From assembly GCA_023229485.1 (NCBI GenBank), contig JALNZJ010000037.1:1-7340 (forward strand): 7,340 nt of DNA. Direction: 5' to 3'. Made by a program: the position numbers and the translations under genes. This document shows, piece after piece, positions 1 through 4,923 of the stretch. How positions within the stretch are numbered: position 1 is the stretch's first letter; every line of letters begins with the position of its first letter. The notes beneath the pieces were generated by a model, which worked only from the letters and a program-made list of their open reading frames with translations, was not told the DNA's origin and did no database searches. Source of the DNA: a bacterium. GTDB lineage: Bacteria; Patescibacteriota; Minisyncoccia; Minisyncoccales; Minisyncoccaceae.

Positions 1-748
1 CAGTCGCGATTACACCATAACCCATCCCAAATTCTTCACCAATACTAGTCCTAACAGCAGGGGCAATTTGAAAAACAACTATTTTTGTTACGTCTTTTAT
101 TGCATCCTCAACAAGCTTAATAGCATCAACCTCCTGAAAAGCTCCAGTCGGACAATGGACAACGCACTGACCACAATACACACAATCTCGTTCTTTATTT
201 CGAGAAGGACAAATTTGAAAAAAAGAACCCTCCTCCCGAACCTCTAAAAAGTTAACATTTTGCTTGGAACACACCTCTACGCAATTCTTACAGTCAATAC
301 ATTTTGAAGAATCGAAATGAATTGAAGGTCCAAAATCTATTTCTGGAAAATTACATTTTCGATCAGAAAATCTTGAAATATCAACATTGTACTTATTCGC
401 AAGTTCAAGTAGCCTACAACTATCACTTTTAATACAATCGCTACATTTCTCGTCATGCTGAGAAAAAAGTAATTCTAAGTTTGTCTTTCGCAATTTTAAA
501 ATCTCTTCATTTTCGGAAGTTATTATCATCCCATCCTCAGCCTTAGTTGAGCAGGCAGTCTGATACCCCCTTTTGCCAACTATTTCTACGATACATAAAC
601 GACAACTTGCTTTTGGCTTAAGATCCGAATGATAACATAAATTTGGAATCATTATATTATTATCAATCGCAATTTCAAGTATTGTTTGTCCGTCAAATCC
701 GACAACTTCTTTTCCATCTATTACTATTTTAATGCTTTTCTTTTCCAT
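1..748 (-). CDS. hndD: NAD(P)-linked [FeFe] hydrogenase catalytic subunit, HndD-like (partial, N-terminal 249 residues)
   Basis: Catalytic subunit of a cytoplasmic NAD(P)-dependent [FeFe] hydrogenase, which would interconvert H2 and protons. The gene starts at ATG 748 and runs off the left edge. Domains in order: a plant-type [2Fe-2S] domain with C38, C49, C52 and C66; the NuoG-type His-Cys3 cluster with H98, C102, C105 and C111; two ferredoxin [4Fe-4S] motifs with C150/153/156/160 and C189/192/195/199; then, from about residue 227, the start of the H-cluster domain (QIAPAVRTSIGEEFG). This last motif separates it from complex I NuoG, which shares the first three domains. The H-cluster cysteines lie outside the window, so catalytic competence cannot be judged. 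HndD-type proteins are usually near 580 residues. The first 20 nt overlap the end of the HndC-like gene, suggesting translational coupling. No clear Shine-Dalgarno sequence precedes the start. An extra cysteine, C180, lies between the two [4Fe-4S] motifs. Confidence 0.9.
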   Translation of the reverse strand, partial: MEKKSIKIVIDGKEVVGFDGQTILEIAIDNNIMIPNLCYHSDLKPKASCRLCIVEIVGKRGYQTACSTKAEDGMIITSENEEILKLRKTNLELLFSQHDEKCSDCIKSDSCRLLELANKYNVDISRFSDRKCNFPEIDFGPSIHFDSSKCIDCKNCVEVCSKQNVNFLEVREEGSFFQICPSRNKERDCVYCGQCVVHCPTGAFQEVDAIKLVEDAIKDVTKIVVFQIAPAVRTSIGEEFGMGYGVIAT

Positions 749-1727
749 ATTTTTCAAAATTAAGTTTTAAAATCAAGCTCTTAAATGGTCCACTAGCCCC
801 TCTTCCAAGAGCACAGAAGCTAGTCTTTTCCAAGACATCAAACAAATCAAATAATTTTTCTTTATCAATATTTCTGGATTTTATCATCTCAAAAATTCTA
901 TATAACCCTTCACGACAAGGAACACATTTATCACAATTGCCACAATTCAAGAAATCAGCCCAATATTCCATTAAGGCAAAAATATCTGTTGCTTTTGTGT
1001 TAAAAATTTTTAATGCCCCACATCCAGATAAAGGAACGTCTAATTCAGAAGCCAACATAATTAACCCCTCAGCACCACCTCCAACCTGAACAAAAAAATC
1101 AAAATCAGGATAATTATTGGTATCCTTTAAGATTTCGGTAATAGTTAAATCAATACTTTTTTCAAAAGTGCCAGAGTTATCAACATCGCCTTCAATAGAA
1201 ACAAATCTCTTGCCGTTGTATTCCCCTTTATCTACTTTTGAAACATAATAAAAAGTCTCTACGTTATTCAATAAGGTTGGCTTTCCCCACAAGCCTGCGT
1301 CAGAAATAAATGGCGGCTTTTGTCTTGGGCTAACGTATCCATGTTCTATAAACGTACAAATAGCCGTTTCCTCACCAGCAATATAGCCCCTACCCTTTTC
1401 TATTATTTCTATGGGAGCATTGCCAATACTAGCAAGTAGAATATCCTTATAGTCGTTATAGTAATTATGGTTAAGATATAAATAAGCTTTTTTGGCAGAA
1501 ATTTCGTTTATCGCTATCTTAATCCCATCAACAAGATCGTTAGGATAATTCCTAATAATATACTCATCCTTATGGACATCAGGCTCTCCTTCCGCCCCAT
1601 TACAGACTATATATTTTTCAGGATCGCTATTTTTTACAACCGCTTCCCATTTTTGCCAAACAGGAAAATTTGCCCCACCTCGTCCCAAAAGATTAGCTTC
1701 TTTAAGTTTTGATATTATTTCTGACAT
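729..1727 (-). CDS. hndC: NuoF/HndC-like NADH-binding flavoprotein subunit (short form)
   Basis: Diaphorase subunit that would carry electrons between NAD(P)H and the hydrogenase via FMN and a [4Fe-4S] cluster. Visible motifs: glycine-rich FMN loop GRGGANF (residues 15-21), CNGAEGEP (42-49), the NADH-site GYIAGEETA (114-122), KPPF (137-140) followed by LWGKP and NNVET, and the N3-type cluster C265-x2-C268-x2-C271 with C305. At 332 residues it is short: full NuoF proteins are over 400, and Desulfovibrio-type HndC is longer still because of an N-terminal thioredoxin-like [2Fe-2S] domain, absent here. Compared with my memory of Thermus Nqo1, three binding-site positions differ (N20 for Gly69, A29 for Phe78, A45 for Asp94). 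It lies 10 nt after tspO and overlaps hndD by 20 nt. No NuoE/HndA-like partner is in the window. The start was chosen because family homology begins within a few residues of it. Confidence 0.9.
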   Translation of the reverse strand: MSEIISKLKEANLLGRGGANFPVWQKWEAVVKNSDPEKYIVCNGAEGEPDVHKDEYIIRNYPNDLVDGIKIAINEISAKKAYLYLNHNYYNDYKDILLASIGNAPIEIIEKGRGYIAGEETAICTFIEHGYVSPRQKPPFISDAGLWGKPTLLNNVETFYYVSKVDKGEYNGKRFVSIEGDVDNSGTFEKSIDLTITEILKDTNNYPDFDFFVQVGGGAEGLIMLASELDVPLSGCGALKIFNTKATDIFALMEYWADFLNCGNCDKCVPCREGLYRIFEMIKSRNIDKEKLFDLFDVLEKTSFCALGRGASGPFKSLILKLNFEKYGKEKH

Positions 1728-1737
1728 TATTTTTCTT

Positions 1738-2211
1738 TTAATTTAAATTCAAAATTGAGAAAGTTAAAATAGTAGCGAAGAAAACCCACAGAATATAAGG
1801 AATCAGAAGATATGCAGCTGTTTTAGATATTTTTTTAAAATAATAAAAATTAAAGAAAAGAATAATGAGTAGTATTAATATCTCGTAAAAAGCTAAAGAA
1901 AGATTATGCCAACGAAAAAATATGATTGACCAAAAAAAATTCAAAAAAAGTTGAACAAAAAATAAAGTTGAAGCAGTATTTATTTTAAATTCGTTTCTCT
2001 TTTCCCAAATAAGATAAAAAGAAACACCCATCATGGCATAGAGAATAGCCCATACGGGCCCAAATAACCAACCAGGAGGAGCAAAAATAGGCCTGGTTAG
2101 GCTCAGATATGTCGCCGCGACACCTTCGCCAGTAAACCAAGAAGATAAAAATCCAACAGTAAGACAAATAATAGCAAACAGTAAGGGTTTTATATATTTT
2201 TGTATTTTCAT
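1738..2211 (-). CDS. tspO: TspO/MBR family integral membrane protein
   Basis: Tryptophan-rich sensory protein / peripheral benzodiazepine receptor homologue. At 157 residues it has the normal family length and five predicted membrane helices (roughly 8-26, 46-70, 79-99, 103-125, 131-154). Family hallmarks are clear: the APPGWLFGPVWAILY block at 44-58, the QLFLNFFWS block at 87-95 and the LLIPYILWVFFATIL block at 135-149. TspO proteins bind porphyrins and other lipophilic ligands and influence tetrapyrrole handling and stress responses; the ligand here is unknown. It sits between a TetR regulator (49 nt upstream) and the hydrogenase genes (10 nt downstream), an unusual place for tspO. A candidate promoter ends only 6 nt before the ATG, so its mRNA may be leaderless. 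Family assignment is firm; the role in hydrogen metabolism is inference. Confidence 0.93.
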   Translation of the reverse strand: MKIQKYIKPLLFAIICLTVGFLSSWFTGEGVAATYLSLTRPIFAPPGWLFGPVWAILYAMMGVSFYLIWEKRNEFKINTASTLFFVQLFLNFFWSIIFFRWHNLSLAFYEILILLIILFFNFYYFKKISKTAAYLLIPYILWVFFATILTFSILNLN

Positions 2212-2247
2212 GCACTAATTATATCATTTTATTATATATTTTGTATA
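2212..2247 (-). promoter_or_regulatory. Candidate sigma70-type promoter for tspO-hndC-hndD
   Basis: Reading the minus strand, a TATACA -35-like hexamer (2247-2242, four of six consensus bases) is followed after 18 nt by a perfect TATAAT (2223-2218). Only 6 nt separate this -10 box from the tspO ATG at 2211, so transcription would begin at or next to the start codon, giving a leaderless mRNA. A second TATAAT at 2236-2231 lacks a convincing -35 box. In such AT-rich DNA a chance match is possible. Confidence 0.45.
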
Positions 2248-2260
2248 GATATCGACGAAA

Positions 2261-2851
2261 CTACTTTTTTACTATTATCGCAAAAATCTTATTCGCAATA
2301 TCTCGAGAATTAACAATATCTTTATCTCCACTATAAATAATATCCTCCATTATTATATTAATACCTCCCATAATAACATACGCCATCATTCCCAAGTCGA
2401 TTCCGTTAGCTTTTTTCTTTAAACAATCCCTTATTACAGGTTTTATTTTTTCAATGATTACTTCTCTTTTCTTGACTAAATTATCAAATTTTTTCTTCTG
2501 TTTTTTCTTCGAAGGAAAATTCTGAATTACGGCTCTTATAAATTTTTCCTTTTTAATAGAAAAATCAATATAGGTAGATATAACTCCTTTCATTTTTTTA
2601 TCTGCATCAATATCTCTAATCACTAATTTACTAATCTCAGAATCAAGCTCGTCATACATTTTCTCAACCGAAGCAAAATATAAATCCTCTTTATTTTTAA
2701 AATAGTAGTACAAAGAAGCTTTTCTAATTCCAACCTTTTCGGCTATCATACTTAAAGAAACTCCTTTATACCCATGGCGTGCAAAAAACATGCCAGATAC
2801 TTCCAATATCTTATCTTTTGTTATGTTTTGAATTTCCTTATTTTTTTTCAT
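2261..2851 (-). CDS. TetR/AcrR family transcriptional regulator
   Basis: Homodimeric helix-turn-helix repressor, 196 residues, the usual TetR length. The N-terminal DNA-binding domain spans about residues 12-58: helix 1 (KDKILEVSGMFFARHGY), helix 2 (SLSMIAEKVGI) and recognition helix 3 with the family signature KASLYYYFKNKEDL (44-57). The remaining 140 residues are helical and match no specific ligand class that I recognise; a very lysine-rich stretch (about 112-128) is notable. It is the first gene of the minus-strand block, 49 nt before tspO, and is divergent from the DUF2090 gene. A good promoter (TTGACA, 17-nt spacer, TATTAT) precedes it, and two palindromic elements in the upstream region are candidate operators. 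It likely represses itself and one or both flanking operons in response to a small ligand; this is inferred from position. Confidence 0.92.
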   Translation of the reverse strand: MKKNKEIQNITKDKILEVSGMFFARHGYKGVSLSMIAEKVGIRKASLYYYFKNKEDLYFASVEKMYDELDSEISKLVIRDIDADKKMKGVISTYIDFSIKKEKFIRAVIQNFPSKKKQKKKFDNLVKKREVIIEKIKPVIRDCLKKKANGIDLGMMAYVIMGGINIIMEDIIYSGDKDIVNSRDIANKIFAIIVKK

Positions 2852-2871
2852 AAATTTGAATAATTATCTAA

Positions 2872-2888
2872 CTTCTATCCGGTAGAGG
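2872..2888. promoter_or_regulatory. Inverted repeat in the TetR gene leader, second operator candidate
   Basis: On the minus strand CCTCTA and TAGAAG flank the 5-bp centre CCGGA; five of six arm positions are complementary. It lies at about +2 to +19 of the predicted TetR transcript, a common place for an autoregulatory operator, and is the most GC-rich patch of this intergenic region. It does not share a motif with the palindrome at 2921-2937, so at most one is likely to be the TetR site. Confidence 0.25.
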
Positions 2889-2897
2889 AACAAGAAA

Positions 2898-2926
2898 ATA
2901 ATAACTCAATGAAATAATGATGTCAA
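2898..2926 (-). promoter_or_regulatory. Sigma70-type promoter for the TetR gene
   Basis: On the minus strand a consensus TTGACA -35 box (2926-2921) is followed by a 17-nt spacer and TATTAT (2903-2898, five of six consensus bases). Transcription would start near 2891, giving a leader of about 40 nt before the ATG at 2851. This is one of the two best promoter matches in the window, and it lies in the only intergenic space above 100 nt. Confidence 0.7.
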
Positions 2927-2937
2927 TTAAATTGCCA
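2921..2937. promoter_or_regulatory. Near-palindrome spanning both -35 boxes, candidate TetR operator
   Basis: The 17-bp sequence TGTCAATTAAATTGCCA is symmetric around A2929: seven of eight base pairs match, with only T2923/C2935 breaking the symmetry. It contains the complete -35 hexamers of both divergent promoters. Its size fits the 15-20 bp palindromes bound by TetR-family dimers, and its position would let one dimer block both promoters. Binding by the adjacent TetR protein is inference. Part of the symmetry follows from two oppositely oriented TTGNCA boxes, so chance cannot be excluded. Confidence 0.45.
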
Positions 2938-2961
2938 AGGCATATTTAGTTATAGTATAAT
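2932..2961 (+). promoter_or_regulatory. Sigma70-type promoter for the DUF2090/lipocalin-like operon
   Basis: On the plus strand TTGCCA (2932-2937, five of six consensus bases) is followed by an 18-nt spacer and a perfect TATAAT (2956-2961). The expected start of transcription, near 2968, is only about 6 nt before the ATG at 2974, so the mRNA would have almost no leader and no room for a Shine-Dalgarno site. Its -35 box lies back to back with that of the TetR promoter, 5 nt apart. Confidence 0.65.
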
Positions 2962-2973
2962 TAAATAAAAAAT

Positions 2974-3087
2974 ATGAAAAAGCTATACATACTCCCCTTT
3001 GATCATAGATCATCATTTTCAAAAGACATTTTAAGCACAGAAAATCCAAGCAATGATAAAAAAAAGAAATTAAGCAACTTAAAATGA
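2974..3087 (+). CDS. N-terminal segment of the DUF2090 aldolase-like protein (upstream frame)
   Basis: A 37-codon reading frame starts at ATG 2974, about 6 nt after the predicted transcription start, and ends at TGA 3085-3087. Its product begins MKKLYILPFDHRSSF, which matches the conserved start of DUF2090 proteins (LY-hydrophobic-PFDHRGSF). The matching second half lies in the -1 frame from 3066 on. The frames join at AAA AAA AAG (3058-3066): reading through with a -1 step gives DKKKEIKQLKMIIFKG across the junction and a 292-residue protein of normal family length. The TGA overlaps the ATG at 3084 (ATGA). This could be programmed frameshifting, transcript slippage, a real inactivating mutation, or one missing A in the assembled sequence. 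Too short to be useful alone, it is best read as the start of the gene annotated at 3084-3851. Confidence 0.8.
   Translation: MKKLYILPFDHRSSFSKDILSTENPSNDKKKKLSNLK
3058..3066 (+). other. Slippery A8-G run at the DUF2090 frame junction
   Basis: In the frame of the upstream segment the codons are AAA AAA AAG, containing the heptamer A AAA AAG (3060-3066), the same type as the -1 frameshift site of E. coli dnaX. Slipping back one base here joins the two DUF2090 frames exactly. A weak 5-bp hairpin (TTAAG-CAA-CTTAA, 3070-3082) begins 3 nt later, and a 7-bp inverted repeat (3090-3096 with 3116-3122) lies further on. I see no upstream Shine-Dalgarno-like stimulator. Confidence 0.55.
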
Positions 3088-3851
3088 TAATTTTCAAGGG
3101 ATTAATAGATGTCATTGAAAATAGAAAGGACAAAAAGGATTTTTCTATTCTCGTCGATGAAGAATATGGGGAAAAAATAATTAAAGACGCAAAAAAAAAT
3201 AAGATTAAAATTTGCTTGCCTGTCGAAAAAAGCGGAGGAAATCAATTAAAATTTAATTATGGAAGAAATTTCAAAGACCATATTCTTAAAATTAATCCTG
3301 ATTTTGTAAAAGTGTTAGTTAGATACAACAAAGAAAATACAGACATCAATAAAAAACAATTAGAAACCCTCGCCGAATTATCTTCCTTTTGCAAAGAAAA
3401 CAATTTTAAGACAATTCTTGAATTACTGGTTCCACCAACCAAACATGACCTCAAAATCTGCCAAGACAAAGCTACCTATGATAAAAAATTGAGGGCACAA
3501 AAAACTGCTGAATCAATCAAAGAAATAAAAGCTGCCATAAGCCCAACTATATGGAAACTTGAAGGACTCGATGGAAAGCAATGGGAAATAGTAATAAATG
3601 AAACAAAGAAAGCAAATATTATAATTCTCGGCAGAGGCGAAGATGATAAAAAAGTCAAACAATGGCTTCGGGATGCAGCAAAATTTGAACAAATAATTGG
3701 GTTTGCGATCGGTAGAACAATTTTCATGGATCCAATCAAAAAATATTACTCAAAAAAAATAAATGCTGAAGAAGCTTCTTTATTAATTGCAAAAAAATTT
3801 CTTTCATTTATTTTAATTTGGGAAAAAGAAAAAAATTATGAAAACCTATAA
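3084..3851 (+). CDS. DUF2090 (IolC C-terminal-like) putative sugar-phosphate aldolase, main part
   Basis: This 255-residue frame carries nearly the whole DUF2090 domain, the one fused to the kinase IolC in some bacteria, where it is annotated as 5-dehydro-2-deoxyphosphogluconate aldolase of inositol breakdown. No kinase domain is present here. Conserved blocks seen, numbered from M3084: ILVDEEYG (22-29), LPVEKSG (45-51), FVKVLVRYN (74-82), ILELLVPP (111-118), WKLEGLDG (157-164), IILGRG (180-185) and IGFAIGRTIF (205-214). K158 in WKLEG is a plausible Schiff-base lysine by analogy with LacD-type aldolases, an inference. The PFDHR block needed for a full domain is in the other frame at 2974-3087, so ATG 3084 is probably not the native start. 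If it is used, the product lacks about 37 residues. The gene overlaps the next by 14 nt. The substrate is unknown; no other inositol genes are nearby. Confidence 0.85.
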   Translation: MIIFKGLIDVIENRKDKKDFSILVDEEYGEKIIKDAKKNKIKICLPVEKSGGNQLKFNYGRNFKDHILKINPDFVKVLVRYNKENTDINKKQLETLAELSSFCKENNFKTILELLVPPTKHDLKICQDKATYDKKLRAQKTAESIKEIKAAISPTIWKLEGLDGKQWEIVINETKKANIIILGRGEDDKKVKQWLRDAAKFEQIIGFAIGRTIFMDPIKKYYSKKINAEEASLLIAKKFLSFILIWEKEKNYENL

Positions 3852-4923
3852 AGAAACATTTACATCTATTAAATTTCCACAAGATGAACAAAAACACGAC
3901 CACATAATAGAATGGTGGTACTTTAATGGAAATCTAAAAGCAATAAATGGTGAAGAATTCTTTTTTATGGATTGTTTATTTTCTGCAAAAACAAAAAAAG
4001 TAAATATTCCATTCATCAAAAATCTACCTTTAAAAAATATTTTCTTTTCTCATTATCTTTTAGCCAATAAAGAGGAATCTAAACAAAAAATAAACCCCTT
4101 ATGTTTAGTTGATAAAAACAATTTTCAAAAACCCCTCCTCTGGATAAATTATGATAACGGATGTCTTATTGAAGAAACAGCACCTTTTTCATACCACATC
4201 GTCAATGATTTCATTGACCTAAAATTAGAATCGACAAAGAATCCCCTTCTCCTAAATAAAAATGGATTTATCGATTTAGAAATGAAAACAACATATTATT
4301 ATTCATTAACAAGACTGAAAACTACGGGTCTAGTAAAAACAAAATCTGGATGGACAGAAGTTAAAGGTCTTTCTTGGATGGATCATCAATGGGCTCAAAC
4401 CCCCTTAACAAGCGATGATGAATGGACATGGCTCTCTCTACAACTAGACAACAATACCGATATTCTTTGTTTTGTTTATGGAAATAGAATTAAAACTTGC
4501 CACGCAAGCATTATTGATGAAAAAGGATTAATAACATCAACTAATAACGTTTCGATTAAATCAATCGACACTAAATATACTAGTAAGCTAACCAAACAAA
4601 CATATCAACTGCATTATTCAATCGAAATACCAGAATACAAAATATCGCTCGAAACATCACCAATCAAAATAAATCAAGAAATGATTTTTGGAGCTATAAA
4701 TTACTGGGAAGGTGGAATTAATATCAAGGGGACAATTAAAAATAAGCCTATTTCTGGAAAAGGCTTTATGGAACTTCTACCGCCAACAAAAAACAAGCAA
4801 ATTTTAAAAGCAATCCTGCAAGAGCTTAAAAAAAATTCACTTACAGAAAATATAAGAGAAATGGCAAATATTTCTTCAAAAGCAATATACTCTCTAAGTG
4901 AAGATTTAAAAAAGAAAAAATAA
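3838..4923 (+). CDS. CrtC/AttH-type lipocalin-like protein (carotenoid 1,2-hydratase superfamily)
   Basis: A 361-residue protein with the paired lipocalin-like beta-barrel signatures of the CrtC/AttH family: HDHIIEWWYFNG (20-31), the SLTRLKTTG stretch (156-164), LSWMDHQW (178-185) followed by WTWLSLQLDN (196-205), and YWEGGINIKG (289-298) with GKGFMEL (307-313). Members bind or modify hydrophobic molecules; CrtC hydrates acyclic carotenoids, while many others have no known substrate. The EWW and WMDHQW motifs are intact. There is no signal peptide or membrane segment, so it looks cytoplasmic, whereas AttH-like members are often exported. The lysine-rich C-terminus (about 314-361) is likely helical. 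It overlaps the DUF2090 gene by 14 nt, and a purine-rich GGGAAAAAG (3820-3828) lies before its ATG. No carotenoid genes are nearby, so hydratase activity should not be assumed. Its stop codon abuts the stop of the convergent next gene. Confidence 0.8.
   Translation: MKTYKETFTSIKFPQDEQKHDHIIEWWYFNGNLKAINGEEFFFMDCLFSAKTKKVNIPFIKNLPLKNIFFSHYLLANKEESKQKINPLCLVDKNNFQKPLLWINYDNGCLIEETAPFSYHIVNDFIDLKLESTKNPLLLNKNGFIDLEMKTTYYYSLTRLKTTGLVKTKSGWTEVKGLSWMDHQWAQTPLTSDDEWTWLSLQLDNNTDILCFVYGNRIKTCHASIIDEKGLITSTNNVSIKSIDTKYTSKLTKQTYQLHYSIEIPEYKISLETSPIKINQEMIFGAINYWEGGINIKGTIKNKPISGKGFMELLPPTKNKQILKAILQELKKNSLTENIREMANISSKAIYSLSEDLKKKK

Noticed and set aside
1..748. Complex I subunit NuoG as the identity of the left-edge gene
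   Set aside because: The first three Fe-S domains fit NuoG too, but residues 227 onward (QIAPAVRTSIGEEFG) match the start of the [FeFe] hydrogenase H-cluster domain.
3001..3014. Tandem GATCAT repeats as a regulatory site
   Set aside because: They lie within codons of the conserved PFDHR region of the DUF2090 protein and are explained by coding.
2974..3087. Recoded TGA (Gracilibacteria/Absconditabacteria-type code) as the explanation for the interrupted DUF2090 gene
   Set aside because: Reading through TGA 3085-3087 stays in the wrong frame; the homology needs a -1 shift. No other gene here contains an in-frame TGA.
3066..3122. Strong stimulatory RNA structure after the slippery site
   Set aside because: The nearest hairpin has 5 bp with one G-C pair, and the 7-bp repeat is 24 nt away; neither is convincing enough to call a frameshift element.
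3838..4923. Firm call as carotenoid 1,2-hydratase CrtC
   Set aside because: The superfamily motifs are present, but no carotenoid genes are nearby and the superfamily has many members of unknown substrate.
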